In this document: in pieces, positions 53,526 through 61,972 of the stretch | Layout of the letters: every line of letters starts with the position of its first letter | Numbering within the stretch: position 1 is the stretch's first letter | Assembly (NCBI RefSeq): GCF_944391105.1 | Contig: NZ_CALXSK010000007.1 | Location: forward strand, 1-64,000 | Origin: an uncultured Victivallis sp. | Lineage (GTDB): Bacteria > Verrucomicrobiota > Lentisphaeria > Victivallales > Victivallaceae | Length of the DNA stretch: 64,000 nucleotides | Direction: 5' to 3' | Made by a program: the position numbers and the translations under genes | Notes under the pieces: model-generated | What the model was told of the DNA's origin: nothing | What the model saw: only the letters and a program-made list of their open reading frames with translations | Databases searched by the model: none

Positions 53526-56500
53526 TTACCAGCGATAGTAGCGGTACGGATCGTCGGAGGCGATCGGCCGATCCGTGTAGAAATCGAATCTCCGGGGAAT
53601 CTTGAACTTGGGAATTCCGAGGATTCCACCGTACCGGTAGGTGTCGTTGCAGAGCACAACCAGCACATTTTTTCCGGGGCGAAGCCAATCGGAATCCACA
53701 TGATGGATGCGGGCCGCCTCCCAGTAGTTATCCGGATGGGTCTGTTTGGTGACCTCTCCGAGGAAGTGCCCGTTCAGCCAGGTCCAGGATTCATCATCAA
53801 TCGCCCCGAGGAACAGCTCAACATCGCCGGAAGAAGCAAACTCTCCGGGCAGTTCAAATTCCAGCCGATACCAGAAGAGCCCATCGTATTTCGCCAGCTC
53901 TTTGAACTGCACATCGAAATTTCCCGGCACCCGAACCGGACGCCATCTGGAATTCGGGCGGAAATCCGGGTTCATCCATCCCCGGTCGCGCCCCTCTCCC
54001 TCGGGATCGGCGATGCCGATCCAACGATCGTTCGGCAACTCGAATTTGAGATTGCCTTTCACGCCGTCGAACAGAGCGAAGAGTCCGCTTTCAAAACGTG
54101 CTCCGAGATTCGCGGCCAGACGGGAGACGAGGAAAGTCGACCGCCGCCGGGTCGTCCGGTAGTAAAACTCTTCCTCGTCGAATTTCCACGGCGGAAGCTG
54201 GCAACTTACGAAAACACCTTTCCCGTGCCGGACAATTCCGAGAGAACGTCCGCCCGCGGAATCCGGCGCAAAGGCGTCAAACTGCATTTTCCCGCGCCAG
54301 TGCAGTTCCGCGTTGCCGATTCCGGTGAACTCCGGCGTCGCGCGCAGGTTCTCCACTTGATCGGAATAATATCCGCCGGACTGGAGATGGAATTTTCCGG
54401 GCAGCATGGATTCGAGCTCTGCCTGTCCGAATCCGAGAGCGAGTACATTCAGCCCGGCAGCCACCGCGTCAGTCAGATCACCCGGCTCTGCGCCCGGGCC
54501 GAGCACCAGCAGCGTTTCCGCCGGAGTCGAACCGGAGTCGGCAGAGCGGGGAATGCGCAGCGCGTCGAGCAGAGCGGCCCCCTCCGAACCGCCCAGATAT
54601 CGCACATTCCGGGGGGCGGGACCGCGGGCGGAATCGAGTCGCTCCAATGCCCGGCCAAGCAGATCATCGGCCTGCGGCTCAATTTCCGTACGGCCTGTGA
54701 CTGCAAGCTGGCAGAACATGATCCGGCCTTTTCCCTCGACAAACTCGACCAGCGGCACATACTGCAGATCGAAACCGCACTGCAGCAGCGGATTCCAGTT
54801 TCCGACCTGCGGCTTTTCAAACAGCACTTCCGTGAGGCTGCCGCGGTTGCCGGCCCGCCAGACCCGGGTGTTGCTGAAACCGTTCCAGTCCCACTGCGGC
54901 GAGGTTGCCTCATAGGGCACAAGCGGAAAGGTTCCCGGCAGCTGAGTCGCACTGCCGCGCCAGTCCCGCAAATCTCCGCTGAAATCCGACACGGAAAACA
55001 CTTCACGGAATCCCTGTTCCGTCGTGCGCAGTCCGAGCCGGTTCAGCTCCTGCGCCGGCTGTTCGAGCACAAGGAGTTTCAGCCCGTTTTCCAGTCGCTG
55101 CGACAAATGCAGCGGAAATCCGTGCAGCGCATTGCGCCCGAGGATCAGAATCTCAATCCCGTTCAGATCGCGGTCGGAATGGACCGTACGGAACGGAATC
55201 CCGAGCCGGTTCAAAAGCAGTGAGGCTTTCCCCTCCGGATCGTAGAGACCGACTCTCGAAGCGAGTTTCACCGCAGCCTGCGCGACAAGATCGACCATGA
55301 AACGATCACAGCTTCTCCCCTGTCCCGGGAAATCGAACTCCGCCTCGAGCGCGAACTTCTCCGGTGCTCCGGCGGTCGGGATGGTGAATTCCACCGGCAG
55401 ATCGCAGCGGCCCGCGGGAGCGACGACTGTGCTGCCGCTTTTTTCGATTCCGAGGGTCGGAACTCTCCAGCGCCATTCGACTTTCGCTTCCCGACGGCTG
55501 TCGTTCAAAACCACGAGGGTTTTCCGCACGGTTTCGCCGGGGCGGAAATTGTGTCCCTCTTCGGTGATATCACCGGATTTGCCGCCGATCCAGCCGAGAA
55601 ATTCGGTGAATCCCGCGTGCACCGCCTCGCCGGTCGTATTGAGTTCGTACCTGGCAAAAGGATTGTTGATATACTCGCCGCGCGGAATCAGCAGATCCGG
55701 AACAAGTCCGGGCTGTTTCAGATTCCGGAAGCGATCGGGATTCTGCCGTACGCCCGGACCATCCGCCACCCATTTCCAGCAGAGGAACTGATCCCACGGC
55801 AGGATGCCGGAGATCCCCCTGGCGCGCAACGAGCGGAATACTCTCTGCGCATAATAGGCCCGGACACGGTTCACATCCTCGACGCGGTTCATAATGCTGT
55901 TTCCGCCGAGGGCGCTGAAAAAGGTCAATTCATTCCCCTTGATCATCTTCTCCTGATGGTCATAGAGTTTCTGTTTGGCAGGTTCGTCACGGTAGGCTTT
56001 CTCACCGAGGATTGCGGCATTGAACTCATTGGTCCACAGGCACTGCAGCCCTTTGGTCGACCAGATGAAAGAGGGACCGCGGTAACTCGACCAGCTTGCG
56101 ACGTGCGGCAGCCCCCATTCAACGAAGACGAGCGGCATCGTGCCGTTTTTCTCCCAGTTTTCGAGCCAGTCGGCCCGCTCCTGCCGCGGCGCCCAGTTCA
56201 AATAGCAGTTCAGGGTATAGACGTCGCCGATGTTGCCTCCCTCATGGTGATAAATCGGGCGGCTCGGATCGAGTTTCCGGGCGATGTTTTCCGCGAGCAC
56301 GGCCTGGGCGCGGTTCGCAAGTGCTCCATCCGGCAGAGCCTCTTCGGGTTTATAGGCGGTGCCGATCCGCATCGGATTCTGATCGCCGGAGTAACCGGTC
56401 GCGTTGTGATTCATGACCAGCATAACGACGCCTGGAACATTCTGAAAACGGCGGATCAGGTGTTCCGCCTGTCTCCGGTAGGCTGCGGCCTGTTCCGGAT

Positions 56501-58667
56501 CTTTGAGATTCGAGTTGAAATCTTTGAAATGCGGCAGAGTTAGCGAGGTCAGCATACCTCGCCGGGAAGTCCCCCGGTGAAACCCGTCGAGATAACAGAA
56601 TACGCCAGGAGAAAAACTGTAATTCCAGCCGATAAGAAAATTTGCGCCGAAACCGCGCGCGGCACGAACCAGGTGTTCGATCCAGAGTTCCGAACCGAAA
56701 TCGGCCTCCTGCGGGGTCTTGGTGACCAGCGCGCGCAAATGGATCTTCCGGCCGTTCAGGTAAAAGTCGCGACCATCGATGCAGAATTCGCGGAATCCGA
56801 ACTCCTGCGGAAGAAATTCGTCGAGCAGACCGCCCTTGTCGTCGAGCAGCCGGACTTTCGCCGTGTAGAGATTTCCCGGGGTGTCGATGTCCCAGAGCTT
56901 CGGATTTTGCCAGGCACCGCCGAACGAGTGGCGGAATCCGGGTTTCCCCGTGGAACGGAACGGTGTGGAGAGAAACCGCTTCACCGCCCTGCCGTCTGCG
57001 TCGAACAGTTCCGCCTCCAGGCGGTAGCGTCCCGCCGGCAGCGCGACAAAACCGGTGTCAAAAGTGATCGCGGCATTCTGTACCGAAGTGATAACGTGGA
57101 CGTCGGAAACCGCCGCACCGGTCGGACGCGATTCCAGGAAGAGATTTCCGGTGATGCCGCGGTTCTGCAGCGCGCTCTGGTTTTTGATGAGGCGGTCGGC
57201 CGCCATGAAAGTCGCGCTCTCCTCAGGGTTCGCGCTGACCAGAAGTGCAAGTGTCTGCTTCTTCCCGGGGATCAGTTTTCCGGTCAGATCCGCCTCGCCG
57301 CCGGGATAGTAGAACTCCCCCGCTTCGATACCGTCCACGAAAATCTTCGCGCAACTCTGGATCAAGTCGGCGGAAAGTATGATTTCCCGACCGCTCCACT
57401 CTGCAGGGACCTCGATCTCCCGGCGATACCAGGCACTGTTGAGCTTCCACGGATCAATCTCGGCCATGAGGAGCGGAGAGAGATAAAAACTCATGCCGTT
57501 GGCTGCGACCGGCCACGCCCCCGGAATTTTGAAGTATCCCCAACCCGATCCCTCCGGAGGGAGGGCCGCAATCTCCTCTTTCTGCAGAACGGGCCGGAAC
57601 TGCCAGAGTCCATTGAGGCAGATCCGTTCCCGGCTCGGAGTGGTGACATGTTCCGCATCGGCGAGCGAAAAAAGCTCCTCCACGGTCAGCCCGCCGGGCG
57701 GCGGGACATCACGATTCATTGCGGCGGGATCGTTCACGGCCTCGACCAGCAGATCGGCGAATTCCACTTTTCCGGCTGTTCCGAAGTTCGCCGGGCCGAG
57801 GGTCAGCGAGACCGCACCTTCCGGAACCGGATAGAGCCGGTCGCAATCGATCCAATCCCCCGTACCGCGTGCGCTGAAAACCTGCGGCCATTCGCCGACG
57901 CCTTTCCCGTTCCGGTCGTAAAAACGCATCGCCAGCCGGGCGTCCTGCCAGGATTCGGCGGCGGGAACGACCCCCGTGACCCGCATGCGCATCCGCACCC
58001 GCACGAACCGCTCTCCGGCTTTCAGGGGAAGAACCATGTTCAGCTGGCGATTTTCACCCTCGATCGTGATGAACCCTCTCCCGTCACGGAGTTCAGCTGT
58101 GATCCCCGCGGGAGCTTTCCCGCCCCGGAGCTTCCCCGTCCCGGGGTCGACAATCAGATTCGCAACCGGGGAGGGACGTTCGTTCACGGCCTCGACCAGC
58201 AGATCGGCGAATTCCACTTTTCCGGCTGTTCCGAAGTTCGCCGGGCCGAGGGTCAGCGAGACCGCACCTTCCGGAACCGGATAGAGCCGGTCGCAATCGA
58301 TCCAATCCCCCGTACCGCGTGCGCTGAAAACCTGCGGCCATTCGCCGACGCCTTTCCCGTTCCGGTCGTAAAAACGCATCGCCAGCCGGGCGTCCTGCCA
58401 GGATTCGGCGGCGGGAACGACCCCCGTGACCCGCATGCGCATCCGCACCCGCACGAACCGCTCTCCGGCTTTCAGGGGAAGAACCATGTTCAGCTGGCGA
58501 TTTTCACCCTCGATCGTGATGAACCCTCTCCCGTCACGGAGTTCAGCTGTGATCCCCGCGGGAGCTTTCCCGCCCCGGAGCTTCCCCGTCCCGGGGTCGA
58601 CAATCAGATTCGCAGCTGGAAGCAGCGACGCCGCGAACACGATAAGCAATGAAAAAAATTTTTTCAT
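53526..58667 (-). CDS. Giant secreted GH2-like protein with duplicated N-terminal domain
   Basis: A 1713-residue exported protein. Signal MKKFFSLLIVFAASLLPA, then two identical copies of a carbohydrate-binding-like domain (about 18-162 and 168-312). A GH2-type sugar-binding domain (ICLNGLWQFRPV, AWYRREIEVPAEW) precedes an alpha/beta barrel around 600-900. At the place of the acid/base Glu it reads VMNHNATGY near 752, with Asn where GH2 has Glu; FVEWGLPH near 847 could be the nucleophile. The C-terminus (from about 1560) is another sugar-binding module. ATG 58667 has GGAG 6 bases upstream. It is coexpressed with a pseudopilin 18 bases upstream. Confidence 0.82.
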   Translation of the reverse strand: MKKFFSLLIVFAASLLPAANLIVDPGTGKLRGGKAPAGITAELRDGRGFITIEGENRQLNMVLPLKAGERFVRVRMRMRVTGVVPAAESWQDARLAMRFYDRNGKGVGEWPQVFSARGTGDWIDCDRLYPVPEGAVSLTLGPANFGTAGKVEFADLLVEAVNERPSPVANLIVDPGTGKLRGGKAPAGITAELRDGRGFITIEGENRQLNMVLPLKAGERFVRVRMRMRVTGVVPAAESWQDARLAMRFYDRNGKGVGEWPQVFSARGTGDWIDCDRLYPVPEGAVSLTLGPANFGTAGKVEFADLLVEAVNDPAAMNRDVPPPGGLTVEELFSLADAEHVTTPSRERICLNGLWQFRPVLQKEEIAALPPEGSGWGYFKIPGAWPVAANGMSFYLSPLLMAEIDPWKLNSAWYRREIEVPAEWSGREIILSADLIQSCAKIFVDGIEAGEFYYPGGEADLTGKLIPGKKQTLALLVSANPEESATFMAADRLIKNQSALQNRGITGNLFLESRPTGAAVSDVHVITSVQNAAITFDTGFVALPAGRYRLEAELFDADGRAVKRFLSTPFRSTGKPGFRHSFGGAWQNPKLWDIDTPGNLYTAKVRLLDDKGGLLDEFLPQEFGFREFCIDGRDFYLNGRKIHLRALVTKTPQEADFGSELWIEHLVRAARGFGANFLIGWNYSFSPGVFCYLDGFHRGTSRRGMLTSLTLPHFKDFNSNLKDPEQAAAYRRQAEHLIRRFQNVPGVVMLVMNHNATGYSGDQNPMRIGTAYKPEEALPDGALANRAQAVLAENIARKLDPSRPIYHHEGGNIGDVYTLNCYLNWAPRQERADWLENWEKNGTMPLVFVEWGLPHVASWSSYRGPSFIWSTKGLQCLWTNEFNAAILGEKAYRDEPAKQKLYDHQEKMIKGNELTFFSALGGNSIMNRVEDVNRVRAYYAQRVFRSLRARGISGILPWDQFLCWKWVADGPGVRQNPDRFRNLKQPGLVPDLLIPRGEYINNPFARYELNTTGEAVHAGFTEFLGWIGGKSGDITEEGHNFRPGETVRKTLVVLNDSRREAKVEWRWRVPTLGIEKSGSTVVAPAGRCDLPVEFTIPTAGAPEKFALEAEFDFPGQGRSCDRFMVDLVAQAAVKLASRVGLYDPEGKASLLLNRLGIPFRTVHSDRDLNGIEILILGRNALHGFPLHLSQRLENGLKLLVLEQPAQELNRLGLRTTEQGFREVFSVSDFSGDLRDWRGSATQLPGTFPLVPYEATSPQWDWNGFSNTRVWRAGNRGSLTEVLFEKPQVGNWNPLLQCGFDLQYVPLVEFVEGKGRIMFCQLAVTGRTEIEPQADDLLGRALERLDSARGPAPRNVRYLGGSEGAALLDALRIPRSADSGSTPAETLLVLGPGAEPGDLTDAVAAGLNVLALGFGQAELESMLPGKFHLQSGGYYSDQVENLRATPEFTGIGNAELHWRGKMQFDAFAPDSAGGRSLGIVRHGKGVFVSCQLPPWKFDEEEFYYRTTRRRSTFLVSRLAANLGARFESGLFALFDGVKGNLKFELPNDRWIGIADPEGEGRDRGWMNPDFRPNSRWRPVRVPGNFDVQFKELAKYDGLFWYRLEFELPGEFASSGDVELFLGAIDDESWTWLNGHFLGEVTKQTHPDNYWEAARIHHVDSDWLRPGKNVLVVLCNDTYRYGGILGIPKFKIPRRFDFYTDRPIASDDPYRYYRW
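57730..58164. repeat. 435-bp direct repeat, copy 2
   Basis: Identical base for base to 58180-58614. It encodes the second copy of the N-terminal domain. The start-to-start offset is 450 bp, a multiple of three, so the frame is kept. Confidence 0.95.
58180..58614. repeat. 435-bp direct repeat, copy 1
   Basis: Identical to 57730-58164, with 15 bases between the copies. It encodes the first domain after the signal peptide. Confidence 0.95.
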
Positions 58668-58685
58668 GAACATCTCCAAATTCCG

Positions 58686-59381
58686 CTATTCCGCAGCCCA
58701 TTTGATCGTAGTGGTCTGACCGATCGTGGTAGCCCGCAATTCCGCTTCCCCGATAAAGGATGCGTGTCCATCCGCCCAGTTCACGGAAAATTGAGAACGA
58801 TTATGTCCGCGCCAGGGCCCGCTGCCCCAGGTGCCGAAATCGCCGATCGGATAGAATTTTGAAACCGAATATCCGTCGGCATTTCTGCCGTCGGCAAGAA
58901 ACAGAAAACTCGACGGCTGCTTCATCAGTTTGAAGTTCAACATGGTTCCCCCGGTCACACCCGGTGCGCTGAGCTTGTAAGGACTTGGATATCCATCGTA
59001 ATACTTTTCATCGAGAACGCATAACCCCAGATAATTAGCCGGATAGGCATAAGAGCTGACTTTGATGTCATCGCTGATGTTGCCCTTGGGAATCGGTGCA
59101 TCCGGACAGTTGAACGCTTTCCAGTCGGAAAGCTGAACAAAGCCTCCCCGTCTCAAACATCCTGACCAGGTCTCGTTTCCCCCCTCACAGACGATGACTC
59201 CGTCATAGGAATCCAGATACATCTGCGTGTAGGTCATCATCTGCTTGAGATTGTTGAGGCAGGCGCTGCCCCGTGCCCGCTGCCGCGCCTGATTCAGCGC
59301 CGGCAGCAACATCGACGCAAGTATTGCGATGATCGCGATCACAACGAGCAACTCTATCAAAGTAAACCATTTCCGTTTCAT
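58686..59381 (-). CDS. Pseudopilin with short leader
   Basis: A 231-residue pilin-like protein. The leader is only MKRKW, then [28 protein letters not shown]; position -1 is Trp, not Gly. Near the C-terminus [15 protein letters not shown] matches the H-X9-DG pattern with 10 residues between His and DG. It precedes the giant GH2-like gene by 18 bases, so it may help display or export that enzyme. A XylR-type regulator is divergent. Same design as the operon at 16.4 kb. Confidence 0.87.
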   Translation of the reverse strand: MKRKWFTLIELLVVIAIIAILASMLLPALNQARQRARGSACLNNLKQMMTYTQMYLDSYDGVIVCEGGNETWSGCLRRGGFVQLSDWKAFNCPDAPIPKGNISDDIKVSSYAYPANYLGLCVLDEKYYDGYPSPYKLSAPGVTGGTMLNFKLMKQPSSFLFLADGRNADGYSVSKFYPIGDFGTWGSGPWRGHNRSQFSVNWADGHASFIGEAELRATTIGQTTTIKWAAE

Positions 59382-59432
59382 TTCATCCCTCCTGCGGTGA
59401 ATGTTTTCGCGTCCCTCTGCTTTTAATTATAC

Positions 59433-59492
59433 CTGAGACGAATTGAAAAGTCAATATATTAAAGTTCGGGATAAATATATTTTTTGTCTCAG
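59433..59492. promoter_or_regulatory. Widely spaced inverted repeat in the divergent promoter region
   Basis: CTGAGAC at 59433-59439 and GTCTCAG at 59486-59492, 46 bases apart. Possibly part of a looped operator. Confidence 0.3.
59452..59462. promoter_or_regulatory. CAATATATTAA, candidate regulator site 1
   Basis: An 11-bp direct repeat with a palindromic AATATATT core, repeated exactly at 59538-59548. Confidence 0.4.
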
Positions 59493-59537
59493 AAACACGC
59501 CAATTCGCCCGTCTTTCTTGAAAATACCTGAAAAAAC

Positions 59538-59548
59538 AATATATTAAC
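59538..59548. promoter_or_regulatory. CAATATATTAA, candidate regulator site 2
   Basis: Second exact copy, 86 bases from the first and 39 bases before the regulator start. Confidence 0.4.
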
Positions 59549-59586
59549 GCGAGATTTTTATATAATTTGCACAATCCGGTATTGCC

Positions 59587-60744
59587 ATGAAACACATTCT
59601 CTGCGCCCTGATGGAACCGAACGAGGAGATTCTGAGACCGATTTACGAATATGGCCGGGAACACAACTGGCAGATCGAACGATGCGGCCGGCAGATTCCC
59701 GGCCACTGGTCGGGGGACGGGATCATTTCGGATTATCTGGAGCTGCCGGATTTTGCAGCGGTCATGGACTTCAAGTCGACTCCGACGGTGTCGCGACTGC
59801 TGCCGCCACGGGAAAACATCCGTACAATCCGCCCGGATACGCAGCAGATCGCCGGAATGATCGTCGACTATTTCATGGACAAGGGTTTTACGAGATTCGC
59901 GACCGCGGCATCGAAAATCTTCCCGGAAGATATCGACGGCAAACCCCGGGATGTGCTCATGGCCGTGCAGCATGAGCTTGAATCGCGTGAACTCCAGCTC
60001 TTCAGTTGTCTCTGGGAGGGATGGCTGCCGAGAGCCGACTGGAATGATTATCACAAACGCCGCAAGCTGCTGCGCCGTTTTTTTTCTGAAATCCCCCGCC
60101 CGTTCGCTCTCATTCTCTCGGCAAGCACGGTGCTGCCGATCATCTACCGGACGCTGGAGGAACTCGGATTGCGGGTTCCGGAAGAGGTCTCCGTACTCTG
60201 CAATACCGATGACTGGAACGTGACCGAAAACGCAATGGTGCCGACCTCCTACGTCAGCGGCGAATTTCCGGTGCTCGGCCGCAAACTGCCCGAACTTCTC
60301 GACCGGATGATGGCTGGCGAGAAGATTCCCGAGGAGCCGATTTATGTGACTCCCTCCTCGATCATCTCGCGGCGCAGCACCGATTCACTGGCGGTGACGG
60401 ATTTCCGACTGGCCAAAGCCGTCGGATTCTTCCTCCAGAATTACATGAATTTCATCGGAGTGGAAGACGCCGCGCGCATTGCAGGCGTCTCCCGCGGAAT
60501 GCTGATCCGGCTGTTTCAGCAGCAGTTCGGCAAGGGGCCGCGCCGGTTTCTGCAGGAGATCCGCATGAATCAGATCCGTCATCTGCTCGACGGAACCGAG
60601 TTGCCGCTTTCGGAGGTGGCGCGCCGGGTCGGGTATGGTTCCGACATGGCGCTCTCGCTGGCGTTCAAGCGGGAAACCGGCATGGCTCCCGGTGCCTACC
60701 GGATGTTGCGGCGCCATGCTCCGCAGAAACACGATCCGGCGTGA
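59587..60744 (+). CDS. XylR-type AraC-family regulator
   Basis: A 385-residue protein. The N-terminal 270 residues form a LacI-like sugar-binding domain (RFATAASKIF, RTLEELGLRVPEEVSVLCNTDDWN). Residues 280-380 are an AraC double HTH (VEDAARIAGVSRGMLIRLFQQQFGKGP, LPLSEVARRVGYGSDMALSLAFKRETG). This is the architecture of E. coli XylR. Divergent from the pseudopilin-GH2-like operon, so it probably activates it in response to a released sugar. Confidence 0.9.
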   Translation: MKHILCALMEPNEEILRPIYEYGREHNWQIERCGRQIPGHWSGDGIISDYLELPDFAAVMDFKSTPTVSRLLPPRENIRTIRPDTQQIAGMIVDYFMDKGFTRFATAASKIFPEDIDGKPRDVLMAVQHELESRELQLFSCLWEGWLPRADWNDYHKRRKLLRRFFSEIPRPFALILSASTVLPIIYRTLEELGLRVPEEVSVLCNTDDWNVTENAMVPTSYVSGEFPVLGRKLPELLDRMMAGEKIPEEPIYVTPSSIISRRSTDSLAVTDFRLAKAVGFFLQNYMNFIGVEDAARIAGVSRGMLIRLFQQQFGKGPRRFLQEIRMNQIRHLLDGTELPLSEVARRVGYGSDMALSLAFKRETGMAPGAYRMLRRHAPQKHDPA

Positions 60745-60751
60745 TGCCGTC

Positions 60752-61900
60752 TCATCCCTGCGTCGGAACTGCGATCTGCGACTGGAGTTTCACGGCTTCG
60801 CGCAGGTCGCCGACCAGAATGCAGCCGACAAGACGGTCCGCTTCGTCATAGAAACGTTTTTGGAAAGTTCCGGTCGCGGCGTCCTGCGTGGTTTCGCTGC
60901 GCGCGCCCGCAAGTTTTCCGGCGGAGAAGAGTTTTATGCCGAACACCGAGAGCCGGGCCGGATACGCCTGCGGTACGAACGGCTGTTCCTCCCCGAGCAG
61001 ATTGTGTGCGGCGACGGTTCCCATCGACCGGGCGGCGTCGTAGAGTCCGTAGGAGGCTCCTTCCACTTCGGCGCAATCTCCCGCCGCGTAGATGTCCGCG
61101 ATTCCCGTGCGCAGGAATCGGTCGGTCACGATTCCGCGGTTGCACGGAATCCCGGCCGCCGCGGCGACTTCGATGTTCGAACGTACTCCGGCGGAGACCA
61201 TGACCAGATCCGCTTCGTTTGTTCCGTCCTGGAGCGTCACGCCGGTGGCTTTTCCCGCTTCTCCCGCAATTGCTTCTACCCGGCAGCCGAACCGGAGCGT
61301 CAGATTTTCAATTTCGCCGAGCTTCTTCAGGACGAATCCGGCGGCTTCCTCGTCGAGGTTGCGCGGCAGCAGCAGCGGAGAACCTTCGAACACCGTGACG
61401 AGACAGCCGCGCTCAAGCAGGCTCTGCGCAAGCTCGAGCCCGAGCAGTCCGCCGCCGATGACCGCGGCATTTTTCACCCCCGCATCGAGACGTGCGCGCA
61501 GTTTCTGAAGATCAGCGTATTCGCGCAGGGACATCACGCCGTCAAGATCCATTCCCGGCACCGGCGGGTAGAAGCAGTGCGAACCGGTCGCAAGCAGCAG
61601 CCGGTCATACGTCGATGGAGAGCCCGAGTCGAACGTGAGGGTTTTCGTGTTCGGGTCAATCGCACGAAGCGTGCGCCCGAGTTCGAGACCGATCCGGTTC
61701 TCCGCATAGAATGCGGCCGGCTTGATGAAGAACTGCGCGTCGGCAAGCTCTTCTGCAGCCATACGCGACAGTGCCGGTCTCCGGTAGGGGGGCACCGCCT
61801 CGCGACTGTAGATCGTGATTTCCGCATCGTCCGAAAGGGTGCGGATGTTCTTTGCCGCCTCGAATGCGGCGACGCCGCCGCCGATGATCGCGATTTTCAT
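60752..61900 (-). CDS. FAD/NAD(P)-dependent oxidoreductase (rubredoxin/nitrite-reductase N-like)
   Basis: A 382-residue pyridine nucleotide-disulphide type reductase. Two dinucleotide-binding motifs: IIGGGVAAFEAAKNIR at the N-terminus and AAVIGGGLLGLELAQSL in the middle. FAD-binding GIADIYAAGDCAEVEG comes later. The pattern is that of NADH:rubredoxin reductases and the NirB N-terminal domain. It likely passes electrons to a small redox protein not found here. The GGAGG ribosome site is clear. Convergent with the XylR-type gene. Confidence 0.85.
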   Translation of the reverse strand: MKIAIIGGGVAAFEAAKNIRTLSDDAEITIYSREAVPPYRRPALSRMAAEELADAQFFIKPAAFYAENRIGLELGRTLRAIDPNTKTLTFDSGSPSTYDRLLLATGSHCFYPPVPGMDLDGVMSLREYADLQKLRARLDAGVKNAAVIGGGLLGLELAQSLLERGCLVTVFEGSPLLLPRNLDEEAAGFVLKKLGEIENLTLRFGCRVEAIAGEAGKATGVTLQDGTNEADLVMVSAGVRSNIEVAAAAGIPCNRGIVTDRFLRTGIADIYAAGDCAEVEGASYGLYDAARSMGTVAAHNLLGEEQPFVPQAYPARLSVFGIKLFSAGKLAGARSETTQDAATGTFQKRFYDEADRLVGCILVGDLREAVKLQSQIAVPTQG

Positions 61901-61972
61901 GAAAAACCTCCGTTACGCAGTTGCAATTTCCGTATCCTTCCCTTACATTACCGCGACAGGAACGGCAAGTCA

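Noticed and set aside
56577-58652. 691-codon plus-strand frame
   Set aside because: Antisense shadow of the giant GH2-like gene. The long frame results from GC-rich codon bias and the duplicated segment.
60635-61972. Long open frame upstream of the radical SAM-methyltransferase, giving a 1015-residue protein
   Set aside because: This part overlaps the XylR-type regulator end and is antisense to the FAD oxidoreductase. It has no family resemblance, and the real start at 61973 has a ribosome site.
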